From: Molossus alvarezi
Taxonomy: Eukaryota; Chordata; Mammalia; Chiroptera; Molossidae
Assembly: GCA_037176705.1 (NCBI GenBank)
Contig: JBAWUJ010000053.1
Location: 682,001 to 746,000, forward strand
Direction of reading: 5' to 3'
DNA length: 64,000 nucleotides
Positions 46,430 to 56,745 of the stretch are shown here, piece by piece. The notes beneath the pieces are model-generated. The model made no database searches. It saw nothing but the letters and a program-made list of their open reading frames with translations, and was not told the origin of the DNA. Made by a program: the position numbers and the translations under genes. The stretch's first letter is position 1, and each line of letters begins with the position of its first letter.

Positions 46430-46915
46430 GACTTAGCTAAAATCGACAAGCCACAAACTACCAAAATGCACCAAAGAAAAATAACTAGAATAATTCTGTA
46501 TCCATTAAAGAAATTGAATTAATAGCTTAAAACTTTCCAAAAAAGAAATCTCCTGGCCTGGATGTTTTCTCTAGTGAATTCTAATAAACATTTAAAAGAG
46601 AAATAACACCAATTCTCTACCATCTCTTCCAGAAAACAGTAGAGAAGGGAAAACGAGCCCACTCATTTTATAAGGCTAGCACTACCCTAATGCCCAAACC
46701 AGATGAAGACAGTAGAAGAAAAGAATGCTACAGACCACTATTCCTTATGAACATACCAAAAACATCTTACACAAATTCCTACAACATTGAATATGCAATG
46801 CACATAAAAAGAATACACCATGACCAAGGGGAGTTTATCCCAGGAACACCAGACTGGTTCAATATTCAAAATCCAACCACAGTGATCCATTATATGAACT
46901 GACCAAAGTTGAAAA
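46430..46915 (+). mobile_element. Old L1 fragment, ORF2 RT region
   Basis: A conceptual frame (46690-46902) reads MPKPDEDSRRKECYRPLFLM and HHDQGEFIPGTPDWFNIQNP, the L1 RT finger/palm start. The catalytic YADD lies beyond the fragment, so it is not a gene. Confidence 0.88.
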
Positions 46916-47133
46916 TCTGCATAGTCACACCAAACTGAGATAATAGATGTATGTTGCTCTAAGCTGCTAAGTTCTGTGATAATCTGATACTCAGCAATAG
47001 ATAATTAATATAAGCACCACACTTGATGGCCCCTCTGTATTTCCTACATATCTTCCCCCACCCATCTCATGTCCCCAGAGAAAATGTTTTGCTAACCATT
47101 AGGTAACCACTAACCTGAATGTGTTGTTTATCT
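46916..47133. other. Unassigned sequence, probably old repeat
   Basis: Contains GCTAAGTTCTGTGATAATCT and CAGCAATAGATAATTAATAT, which resembles the end of an MLT-type LTR (46960-47015). Too short to classify. Confidence 0.4.
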
Positions 47134-47147
47134 TTCCCATGCTTTTA

Positions 47148-47410
47148 TTTATTTTTTTAATATGTTGATTTTGTTTTTAAATCCTCACCCGAGGATATTT
47201 TCCCATTTATATTCAGATAGAGTGGGAGGAAAAGAGAGAGAGAGAGATTTATGTAAGAGAGACACATCAATTGGTTGACTCCCACACTCACTCAAACCAG
47301 GGCTGGGGACCAAACTGCAATCGAGGTATGTGCCCTTGACTGGAATTGAACCTGCGGCTCTTTGGTCCACAGGCCGATGCTCTCAACACTGAGTCAAACC
47401 AACCAGGGGT
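47148..47410 (-). mobile_element. Ves-like SINE
   Basis: AATCCTCACCCGAGGATATT, CAGATAGAGTGGGAGGAAAA, CAAACTGCAATCGAGGTATG, and head CAAACCAACCAGGGG at the right end. Confidence 0.92.
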
Positions 47411-47607
47411 AAAATATATTTTTATTAATTTTTTTAGAGAGAGAGGAAGGGAGAGAGAGATAGAAACATTGATGTGAGAGAAACATTAATTGGCTGCCTT
47501 CTGCATGCCCTTACTGGGAAATGAACCCACAACCCAGGCATGTGCCCTGACCAGTAATTGAACTGGGACCTCTCAGTCCACAGGAGGACACTCACACCAG
47601 TCAGGCT
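47411..47607 (-). mobile_element. Ves-like SINE (short variant)
   Basis: AGAGAGAGGAAGGGAGAG, AACATTGATGTGAGAGAAAC, CCTGACCAGTAATTGAACTG and a head ending CACACCAGTCAGGCT. It lacks the TCCTCACCCGAGGA 3' segment seen in neighbours. Near-identical 13-bp flanks (TTCCCATGCTTT at 47134 and 47610) bound this SINE together with the previous one. Confidence 0.9.
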
Positions 47608-47620
47608 CATTCCCATGCTT

Positions 47621-47914
47621 TAAAAAAATGCTTTTATATATATATATATATTTTTTTTATCCTCACCCGAGGACATTTTTCCATTTTTTGTACAGATAGA
47701 GTGGGAGGGAGAGAGAGGAAGAGACAGAGAGAGAGAAACATCGATGTGAAAGGGACACATCAAGTGGCTGCCACCGCATGACCAACCAGGGCCGGGGACA
47801 AACTGCAACCGAAGTATGTGCCCTTAGCGGGAACCGAACCCGGGTCTCTCCAGACCGCAGGCCGATGCTCTAACTGCTGAGCCAAACCAGCCAGGGCTAA
47901 AAAAATGCTTTTAT
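47621..47914 (-). mobile_element. Ves-like SINE with perfect 17-bp target duplication
   Basis: TAAAAAAATGCTTTTAT occurs at 47621-47637 and 47898-47914. Between them lies a full antisense SINE: T-rich tail with (TA)n, ATCCTCACCCGAGGACATTT, GGGACAAACTGCAACCGAAG, GAACCGAACCCGGGTCTC and head CCAAACCAGCCAGGGC. Among the youngest insertions in the window. Confidence 0.96.
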
Positions 47915-47924
47915 TCTATATGCT

Positions 47925-48150
47925 TACATCCCCAAACCATGCAATGGTACATTTTACATGTTTTTGAATTTGATGTAAATGATATCACACTGTGCAATTC
48001 TTCTGCTACTCATTCTTTTGATTCATCCATGTCATGTGTGTGGATTGTGTTCATTTATCCTTCCAGCTGAACAGTGTTCCCCTATAGGATTGTGCCCCAA
48101 TTTATCCGTTATTCTATTCACGGATGTTCCGTTTGTTTCCAAACACGCTG
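47925..48150 (-). repeat. Possible old L1 3'-region fragment
   Basis: GATGTAAATGATATCACACT, TTTTGATTCATCCATGTCAT and CGGATGTTCCGTTTGTTTCC resemble antisense 3' UTR of an old L1. Weak. Confidence 0.4.
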
Positions 48151-48299
48151 TTTTTCCAGGGTTGCTGGTAACCTTCCTGTCCAGGGCTCAGTGTGTAAAT
48201 GTGAGAGCTTCTCCAGGGAGCGGGAGAGCCTGCTCTAATCCTGAGATGTTAAGGCTTATTTTTTCCTGGAGTTAATAATGATGTGGTCACAATTGAGCT

Positions 48300-48301
<2 letters not shown>

Positions 48302-48342
<41 letters not shown>
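48302..48342. repeat. (TG)n microsatellite
   Basis: About 20 uninterrupted TG units. Confidence 0.97.
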
Positions 48343-48344
<2 letters not shown>

Positions 48345-48346
<2 letters not shown>

Positions 48347-49141
48347 AGGTTGGAGAGGAAGAGTCAAGACATAACAACAAAGAACAATGACCATAAGTCA
48401 CTGAGCCCCATGTATGTACCTGAACCCAGCAACTGAAGTACTTACCATAGAACATCCCTATTGGAGGGGGATTTAAATGCTGTTTGTCAAACTTTCTGGG
48501 AATCTCTGGCTTTCTCTTGAGTCCTGCCTCAGTGTGTTCTCTCTCAACTCACTTTCCCTATCCAAATCCTGCAACTTTTCTTAAGGGCTTAAGAGAAACC
48601 ATGAGGGAGCAGGATGGGAGTGGAGGGAGACCCCCTGTCCAAATCTTCCATGAGTGAGGGTCTGAGAGCTGCTAATGAGACCACTGGGAGAGAAAAGAAG
48701 CAGCAGACACAGAGGGAAAAGGACTGCAGGTGGAGGAAAGTGCCCTCTTTCTCCAAAGACCTCAGGAGCACTTGTCTGGACTGGGAGTGCCCAAAGTATG
48801 TGTGAGCATCACATGTTCTGTGAGATGCCATGAAGCACGCATACTCACAACACACACAACCTGTAACAGCAAACACACACACCATGACACAGACACACGT
48901 GCATATAAACACACACACCTGTGCATCCCACACAACACCTGTGCACACACAGCTCACATTTTTTCTTGGTCAAATCAAAGTGGAAAATGATGTATAGCCT
49001 AATTCCTGGTGCACATCATAACATCAAAACCTCCCCATGGAAGAACTTCTCTTCCTTCTGTTTAGGGCCTTTCACTTGTCTTGGATCATTTACTTCCCAC
49101 TTGTGTCCTTTGTGTAGTTACTTGTTTTTCAACATGGAAAT
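48345..49141. other. Intergenic, no gene recognised
   Basis: Unique-looking sequence with a CA-rich interrupted tract (48840-48950). Confidence 0.4.
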
Positions 49142-49377
49142 AGATTGTGTTGGTTTTTTTTCTTTATTGATTTTATACAGAGAGAGAAAGGGAGATGGAG
49201 AGAGAGATAGAAACATTGATGAGAGAGAACATCGATTGGCCACCTCCTGCACGCCCCCCTCTGGGGATCTGGTCCACAACCTGGGCATGTGCCTTGACTG
49301 GGAATCAAACTGGTGACCTCTTGGTGCATGGGTCGATGCTCAACCACTGAGCCACACTGGCTGGGTGAGATTGTATT
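49142..49377 (-). mobile_element. Ves-like SINE (short variant)
   Basis: Flanked by AGATTGTGTT (49142) and AGATTGTATT (49368), 9 of 10 identical. Contains TTTATTGATTTTATACAGAG, GAACATCGATTGGCCACCTC, TTGACTGGGAATCAAACTGG and head CCACACTGGCTGGG. Confidence 0.93.
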
Positions 49378-49606
49378 ATTTTAATTAGAAAAATAATGCA
49401 TGTCTGTTCTAAAAAAAAGTTAGTGCATTAAAGAGAAAGAACAAAGCATAGCGCAGAGGGAAGCGATCCCAGTCCTTCAGTGGATGTCCTTCCAGCACTG
49501 TTCTCATAAATATGCACATGCATTTCTCTTTTTCATAAATGTTTCATAACTCGTTTTCTCATTCAATAATATAACTCTCTTAAAGATCGCATGGTGTTCC
49601 GTATTA
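49378..49606 (+). repeat. Old repeat (L1-like) split by MLT1 LTR
   Basis: CTTTTTCATAAATGTTTCAT, then GATCGCATGGTGTTCCGTAT, which resumes after the LTR as GGCTGTAGTACGCTTCACAT and CACACTGGGGTTGTTTCCCA (50110-50165). Probably a non-LTR retrotransposon 3' region. Confidence 0.5.
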
Positions 49607-49611
49607 TGGCT

Positions 49612-50107
49612 TGTGGCAGATTGTATTTTCCAAAGATGGCTGAACAGTAGCTCCCACCTCACCAGCTTTTCTAGGACCTCTCCACTCCCCCATCGACAAG
49701 TGGGGTCTGAGTCGCCTCCCCTGGAACCTGGGCTGACCTTTGTGACTGCCCCTAAACACGATTTGATGAGTCATAAAAATTCCACCTTGCCCTCTTGGGA
49801 CCCAGCCACCATGCTTCGAGGAAGGCCATCTGGTCGTGAAGCTCACAGGGAGAGCAGCAGAGGTCCCAGGGCCCCAGCCCAGCTGAGCTCGCAGCCCCCA
49901 GCCAGTGCCAACTCTGGTGAGAAAGTCGCCTTGAAGTGACTCCTCCAGCCTGGACTGAGCTGTCCCAGCTGGTGCCACATAGAGCACACAACTGCCTTGC
50001 TGATCCTGCCCAAATTGCAGGTATGTGGAGGACATAAATGACTGTGGCTGTCTTAAGTCACTAAGTTTTGGGAGCGGTTTATTAAACAGCAACAGTTAAC
50101 TAGAACA
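49612..50107 (+). mobile_element. MLT1 MaLR solo LTR, complete
   Basis: Starts TGTGGCAGATTGTATTTTCC, contains CCCTGGAACCTGGGCTGACC, and ends GTCTTAAGTCACTAAGTTTT, GTTAACTAGAACA. A perfect 5-bp target duplication TGGCT lies at 49607-49611 and 50108-50112. 496 bp, full length. Confidence 0.95.
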
Positions 50108-50699
50108 TGGCTGTAGTACGCTTCACATAGCATCATGCTGCTTCTGCACACTGGGGTTGTTTCCCATCCTCTGCATTCACGTAGCTTTCTTCTTAGTCTT
50201 GTCTGTCTTCTGCAGCCCTGTCTGATATTCTGGAGGCCAGTTCTGGTTGGGTGCACACAGGAGCTCAGTATGTGCTTACTGCAGAGGGTAGTGAGGGGAG
50301 TGGTCTCATGGACCTGAGAGGGGTTCTGCCTTCCCACCCCCTGCTCCTGGGACATGGCCTTTTGCCTGCTCCTATGAGGGCACCTCTCTTGCTGCACATC
50401 TCACTGGTCCCCAAGGGCCCCTGGGAATGACAGGCAAACACAGTGGTTGGGAGAGATGTGGCCCGAGGTGGTGATGGAAGCATGAATGAAGGTGCCCAGT
50501 TTTCCCCTAGGAGAGCAGAAACAAACCCCTGAGCCCACAGACTTTTTCTGGAGCAGGTCTCTGGCAGGCAGCTGAGGGAAGAATGGGGCAGGGCCAGCTG
50601 GTGGTTTGGAGAGAGGCTACAGCCGTGATGCCCACAGTCCTGCTGGGGTGTGTGGATCATGGCCTGTCTCTCAGGAGGCAGTGATTTCCCTACACACAA

Positions 50700-50701
<2 letters not shown>

Positions 50702-50736
<35 letters not shown>
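50702..50736. repeat. (CA)n microsatellite
   Basis: About 17 uninterrupted CA units. Confidence 0.97.
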
Positions 50737-50738
<2 letters not shown>

Positions 50739-52499
50739 CCTCTGTTTCCTGCTGCCCCAGAGATGCTGGAGCACCCTGAGCTGGCCTGGGGTGATCAACA
50801 TCTCCGGTCATCTGCATCACCGGCCACCTGGGTGTCCTTGTGGCCAGGTAGAAGGGCCCTTCTCTGCCCATCTGGCCAGCCCCAGGCTGCTAATGTGGGA
50901 GGTGGGCCAGAGAAAGGCAGCCAGTGAACATCTGGGAGGAAGGGAGCTGCAGGACCCCAGAAAATGGCCACTCCCTGGAATTTTATGGGTTGAGAAGAGC
51001 TCCCTGCCACTCCAGACCCAATCTCCACCCCTGGCTCAGGCTGCTGCTTCTTCCCAGTTTAGGGCTCTTTACCACCCAAAATGAGAGTTTTCTGAGGCCA
51101 GATAGAGAAATCTGGGAGCTTTCTTCATAATAATTGGTGAAGCCAGCTTCAAAAACCTCTCCTGGCAAATTGGGAAGGACCTCGGGATGGCACTCTTGGG
51201 CTGTGCCTGTTGGAATGCGCCATGAAGCTCCTGGGTCTCGTCCAAGTGCAGATTCTGACCCAGTGAGTCTGGTGGAAGCCGAGATCCCGGATGCTCACCG
51301 GGCCTGTGGTGCTGATGCTGCTGGTTGGGGAGCCACTCTGCGGCTCAGGGCCCACCGAGACAAATGGGTGGACTTGAGGCCTCAGAGAAAATCAGATCAT
51401 GAACCCTGCTTGACTCCCGCTCTGAACTACCTTGGAGGGGCACCACTCTCCTCCCCAGGTGCCCACACCAAGAAAAAAATGTGGAAATCCCCCAGGATGG
51501 CCAAGCTGAGAACACACACAGCACTTGCTGACAGGGCTGGGGCAGGCTGATGGCGGGAGATCCCCAGGGCTGCAGAACCCTTTCCCACCTCAGGACATTG
51601 TGTCTGAAGCAGCCTGAAGCAGGGAGCGGGAGATAGCCTGGAGCTGCCTCAGCCCCTGCAGGCCCTGTCGGGGCCCCGTCTCAGCCCACTGCCGTCTCAG
51701 CCACTGCCGCAGTTAAACCCCAGCAGCCCCTCCTGACCAGGGCAATCTCCCACACTCACTCTGGGCCCTGTGGCCCTGTCACAGTCTAAATGCTTAGAGA
51801 GAAAAAATCCTAGAAGCCCAGACCCCTGGGCCAAGGGATAGTGTCGAGGCAGTTTTCTGCTCCAAGCACGCTTATGGTCTCCCCAACCCCATGGACTAGA
51901 CAGAGGAGAGAATGCTGTGGACCCCCCAGACTGAGGTAGGAGGCATGATGCCTGTCCTTAGGGTGCCCCAGTCTGAGGGGGGTGCACTACTCTGCTCCCA
52001 GGGAGCCCTTGCTCTGGAAGAGCTCCAGTCCAAGGGAGGGGCGCACTCCTTGTCCGGGGGAACGCAAGCCCAGCTGGCTGTCAATTCTGCTCGAGGTGGG
52101 ACAGAAGATGCTAGACTGGCGCTGTGGAGGTCACTGTGGCATGTGAACAACCTGCTTCCTGCTTCTGGTGGGAATGGAGGGCAGCGGCAGGAGAGTGGAG
52201 GCAGACAGCAGAAAGGACTTCCCCAGCTCTAGGGCTGCAGGGTTGGGGCAGGCAGGGATCTGTGCTAGAAACAGGATCTCCCCGCTGGTTGCAAGATTAT
52301 CTCATGAGGCTCAGGGGCATCCAGTGTGGAGGCAGGGAGCAGGCCTGGCCACCATCCAAGTGTTTGCACTATGAGGAGGTGCTGTCCTTGAAAAGAACCT
52401 AGGTGCCCAAGGAAAACTACTTCCACTGAACACTGCCACCCTCCTCAGCAGCACCCTAACTGAGAAGTCCCCTCACCGTTTCCTCCACCACCACCAGTA

Positions 52500-52680
52500 C
52501 AATGGCCAGAACTCCGGCTGCCACCAGGAGACTTGGGTTTAAGTTATAACTCTGCTTCTGGTTTGCTGTGTGACCCCTGGTAAGTCAGTCAACCTCTCTG
52601 AGTCTCATCCTTCACAGAGGGAGCGAGCCCGTCACTTGGGATCTTGTGGTGACGCTGTTGGTGAAAGCAGTAGGTGAGCT
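52500..52680 (+). repeat. MIR SINE
   Basis: AGTTATAACTCTGCTTCTGG, TTGCTGTGTGACCCCTGGTA and CAACCTCTCTGAGTCTCATC, sense MIR core. Confidence 0.88.
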
Positions 52681-53194
52681 GGGAATCATCGCATTAGCAT
52701 GGTGAGCATTTACCACAGTGTACCCGTTACCATGTACCTTATCATGGTGGCAGTATTTCACATCCCCCATCAGGATGACTGGACAGTTGCCTGCCTCTGT
52801 GGTTGTAGAGTCTAAGACACAAACATGGGCCTTAATGAATGAGTTCCTCTTAGTGGCCAAGGCCCATCTTCAGGAATCCTGTTAGGACCTGCTGGGCCTC
52901 ATACCCACCAAATTCACCCAGCCCTGCTCTGCGGAAGCCTCATCAGTCTGCCTGTTCAATTTCCTCCCCCAGACCCCCTGAGCTGACAGCCCAGAACACT
53001 GAGCAAAAGCTACTCACTGTTCCTCTTTCTAAAAAAGCAAAACTCTATTAAAATAACAGCATTATTTAATTAATTATTCTCCATAGTAAGTGGGTAACTG
53101 TAGGAATACAATTCATTCAGCCCCCTGCTGTCAGTTCCTGAAATCCCACTTTATACTTGTCCCTGCATCTCCTCCCCCAGGAGTTTTCAGTGGC

Positions 53195-53410
53195 TCCAAG
53201 ACTGCATAGGATTGAGCCCCAAATCCTAGGTCTGAGATTTCAGGACCTCTACCATATGGGCCCTCCCTCTCTCCTGCCTTGCTGACAGGACTCTACACGC
53301 TGGACAGACTTGGCTGTCTATTCCCTGTTCTTGTCTCTGCTTTCTTTGACTGAGCCCCTTTAAGATTCTGGTCAAATACAGCTTCCTCCATGAAGCCTTC
53401 TTTGATTTCT
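53195..53410 (+). repeat. L2 LINE fragment
   Basis: ACTGCATAGGATTGAGCCCC, AGGACCTCTACCATATGGGC and CTTCCTCCATGAAGCCTTCT, sense L2 3' UTR order. Confidence 0.75.
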
Positions 53411-53550
53411 GTAGCCCAGAGTTTCTTGAAGTGGACCTGCACCATCGGCATCAGAATCTCATGAAGTGGGAGGTGTGGGGTAGAACATTCACTGGCCCCC
53501 ACTCCAGATCTACTGGATCCACCTACCTGGGCAGAGAGAATATCTGGGAC
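53411..53550 (+). repeat. MER5A-like hAT fragment
   Basis: CCCAGAGTTTCTTGAAGTGG, CACCATCGGCATCAGAATCT and CCACTCCAGATCTACTGGAT follow the MER5A order. Confidence 0.75.
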
Positions 53551-54114
53551 TTTGCTCATTTGACAACCCCCACCCCCACCCCATTGTGCTCCAGTCTTTG
53601 GTAACTGCCTGTCTGGCTCTAGCCCCTGGACCTCTCGTCTAGACACATCACATGAAGGAACACAAGGGAATAGACACTCCAAAGCACCCCCTCTCTATGA
53701 AACACTTGGACCCTTAATAAACCAAATTTAATAATGTGGGGCTTGGGAGAAGTCAGGGGAATCCTGGGGAACATGCCCTCAGGGAACATGCTACAAAGGA
53801 AAACGGCAGGGACCGCAGAGAAACTGACCTGACACTCCTGCTCAGGTGGCCAGTGTCCCCTGGCTTCCAACAAAAGCTGCTGCAAATCCTTTCTGGAGGA
53901 CAACATCCAATGGACTCCCCTGGGATCCCCACAGATTAGAGTTAGGAAACAAACAGCAACTCCTCATGATCAAAGTTCACCAAATACTTATGAAAAGAAG
54001 CCACCATGGGTGAGAGTCAGCAGAAACCATATGCCACAGATGAGAATTCCCTAGGAGTTTGAATACCAAAATAGCTAGGCACTGGTTAGAAAATAGTTAT
54101 GCACAAAGTATATT

Positions 54115-54365
54115 ATTATTTCTTTTTTCTTATCCTCACCTGAGGACATTTTTCCATTTTTTGTTCAGATAGAGTGGGATGGAGAGAGAGAGAGAGAGAG
54201 AAACATCAACGTGAAAGGGACACATTGAGTGATTGCCATCCACATAACCCATCCAGGGCCAGGGACAAACTGCAACCGAGGTACATGCCCTTAGTGGGAA
54301 CTGAACCCAGGACTATCTGGTTTGCAGGCTGATGCTCCAATCGCTGAGCCAAACTGGCCAACACA
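54115..54365 (-). mobile_element. Ves-like SINE
   Basis: TTATCCTCACCTGAGGACAT, GTTCAGATAGAGTGGGATGG, GACAAACTGCAACCGAGGTA and head GAGCCAAACTGGCCAACA. Confidence 0.93.
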
Positions 54366-54850
54366 AGGCAGATATTTTTTAAAGGACTGAATAGACCTCA
54401 TAATAAAACCAAATCAATGCATGGGTCAGGCAGGAGATTGGACAGTGCTGAAGAAGGAATTAATGAAGTGAAGACTGGAGATGAAGATTGTACTCGGATT
54501 GCAGCACAGAAGTCAAGGACATAAAATATGAGAAGGTTAAAAGACATGATAGACTAATTGGAGTCTCAGAAGAAGGGAAACAGAGATAAGGAGTTATTTG
54601 AAACAATAATGGCTGGAAATTTTTTATTTTGACTAAAAATGTGGATTCACAGAGACAGGAAGCATAATGAAAAGCAGGATAAATACAAAAAGGTCTCATC
54701 TAGACCATCTGGCTAGGCTTCCTTAATTCTGTGGGTTCAGGGACCATTGAGTCCTAATGGGCTTCCTGAAGATGGTCCTTGGTTATTAAGAGAAACTCAT
54801 CATGCAGAACATCAAACAGAAAGAGAAAATCTTAAAAGCAGCCAGAGAGA
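54366..54850 (+). mobile_element. Old L1 fragment, ORF1-related region
   Basis: ATTGGAGTCTCAGAAGAAGG, TGAAACAATAATGGCTGGAA and GAGAAAATCTTAAAAGCAGC are L1 ORF1 landmarks in order. About 100 bp near 54690-54800 does not fit and may be an insertion. Confidence 0.7.
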
Positions 54851-55211
54851 AAGACAAATCTGGTCTCATGTCTTCCATATCCGTCAGTGCCCTGAAGATG
54901 AGCATGCCCCATCTCTCCAGCCAGATCCAAGTCCCTTAAGGCCCAAGCTTCTGTCATCTGTGAGTCCTCAGGTCCATTACCAACCCGGGTGTCTGGTTTC
55001 CACTGGGAGATGTTTCAGGGACACATTGCTATATGGGAAGAAGAGTCGAATTTGGAGACAGGCAGGCCTGTGCTAAATCCTGGCCCTGCTACCCACTGCC
55101 TATAGTCACTTTTGTTTGTCTGGGGCCAGTGCTCACACACACTCATTGACTTGTGTGTTGCTGTTGAAGTTGAAAAGAATGAAGGGTAAAATAACAAAAA
55201 ACAAACCCATG
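54851..55211. other. Intergenic, no feature recognised
   Basis: Unique-looking sequence between an L1 piece and a SINE. No supported gene. Confidence 0.4.
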
Positions 55212-55302
55212 TAAAGATGTTGACTTTATTATTATTTTTTTGTCCTCACCCGAAGACATTTTTCTATTTTTTGTTCAGATAGAGTGGGAGGGAGAGATAG
55301 GA

Positions 55303-55343
<41 letters not shown>

Positions 55344-55519
55344 CATCAACGTGAAAGGGACACATCAAGTGGCTGTCACCCGCATGACCAACCAGGGCCG
55401 GGGACAAACTGCAACCGAGGTACGCACCCTTAGTGGGAATCGAACCCGGGTCTCTCTGGATCACAGGCCGACGCTCTAACTGCTGAGCCAAACTGGCCAG
55501 GGCTAAAGATGCTGACTTT
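55212..55519 (-). mobile_element. Ves-like SINE with 16-bp target duplication
   Basis: TAAAGATGTTGACTTT (55212) and TAAAGATGCTGACTTT (55504) flank an antisense SINE with TTGTCCTCACCCGAAGACAT, a GA-rich arm, GGACAAACTGCAACCGAGGT and head CCAAACTGGCCAGGGC. One mismatch in the duplication. Confidence 0.95.
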
Positions 55520-56299
55520 CAAAGATTTACTGAAGTATCCACTCTGTGCTCAGACATGCCTCAAAGATTCTCTCGGGGAGTCCTTGAGACATCCCTGTTG
55601 AGTCGTCATCATTTGCAGAGGGGACCTCAGCGGCCAAAGCATGAGAAAATTGCTCCCCTTGACTCATGTACTTTCACTGGCCTGTGCATAGGCCCCCTCT
55701 ATCTCCATTTTCCTTCCTCTCCTACATCCCCAACCCCCACTCTCATTCTCTCCCTGACACCAACACACATTCTGATGCACTTGCTATATGTCTTTGAATA
55801 TGTATGTCTGTCATTGTTAAATATGTAGTGTTGGTTTGCCTGAGAACATGTTTCTAATTTCTGTCTTTTTTCCCACACTGCACTATATTTTAAATATTTA
55901 TCCCTATATCTGTCTGTACATCCAGTGTGTGGTTTTTCTTTGCACCTTGGCATTTTATAGTGTCCCCACTTAACGGGTGAGATAACCAAGGCTCAGAGAG
56001 CCTAGATGACATTGCCCAAGGTCACACAGCCAGGAAGGAGCTGGCACTGGTCAGAGCCTTCACAGCAGGTCTCTCTTCCTTCACAGGTTCAAAGAGAGAT
56101 GCTCATTGCTTCCTCTCTGGGTCCTCTGACCTCCCTCTCCCTGTGGAGGAAGCTCCTCTGATGGGCCTCCCCTGGCCTCCAAAATACCCCACTCACTTTA
56201 GCACTTGGTTTCTGAAAGGCCCCACCCCTTCTTTCCAACCTCTTCATGGATTTATTTTACAGTATGTGATTGAACCTATCTAATTAGGTAAATCATTTG
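55520..56299. other. Intergenic with MIR fragment
   Basis: No gene recognised. An antisense MIR lies at about 55965-56065 (GGTGAGATAACCAAGGCTCA, TTGCCCAAGGTCACACAGCC). Confidence 0.55.
55965..56065 (-). repeat. MIR SINE
   Basis: AAGGCTCAGAGAGCCTAGAT then CCCAAGGTCACACAGCCAGG, a strong antisense MIR core. Confidence 0.88.
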
Positions 56300-56745
56300 A
56301 TTTTTGGAAATAGGTAATACAATTGCATGTTTCAATATTCAAAAGATATAAAAGGGTACACAGGGAAGTCTTTCTCCCAACCTCAGCCACCATGTTCCCC
56401 AACCTGGAAACACTCACTTAACAGCATTTATGAAACTTACCAGAGATATTATATCCTTACACAAAAATATGTTTACATGATGTTTCTACCCTTTTTTTTT
56501 TTTCATGCAAATGCTAGCAATGTCTTTATAAATTCTATGCATTACTTTTGTCACTTCAGACTGCATCTGGGGGATTGCTCCATATCAGCATTCTACTAGC
56601 TTTTTTCTTTTTTAGGGCTGCATAGTATTCCATTTTGTGAATGTACCATAGTGTATTCAGTTAAGTCTTCACGGATGGACATTGTCCAATTTTTTGCTAG
56701 ATAAATTGCTATAATGCTCATGTAGACAAGCAGAGGGGATATTGT
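56300..56745 (-). mobile_element. Old L1 3'-region fragment
   Basis: GGGCTGCATAGTATTCCATT, GTGAATGTACCATAGTGTAT, ACGGATGGACATTGTCCAAT and TTTTTTGCTAGATAAATTGC are the antisense of the 3' region of old L1 subfamilies. Confidence 0.7.

Larger units (their letters stand above)
50113..54114. other. Intergenic region
   Basis: GC-rich, with a (CA)n tract, one MIR, one L2 and one MER5-like fragment listed separately. Open frames overlap on opposite strands without recognisable domains. No gene supported. Confidence 0.5.

Noticed and set aside
46690..46902. Small reverse-transcriptase gene
   Set aside because: It is only a fragment of L1 ORF2 that lacks the catalytic YADD and is interrupted on both sides.
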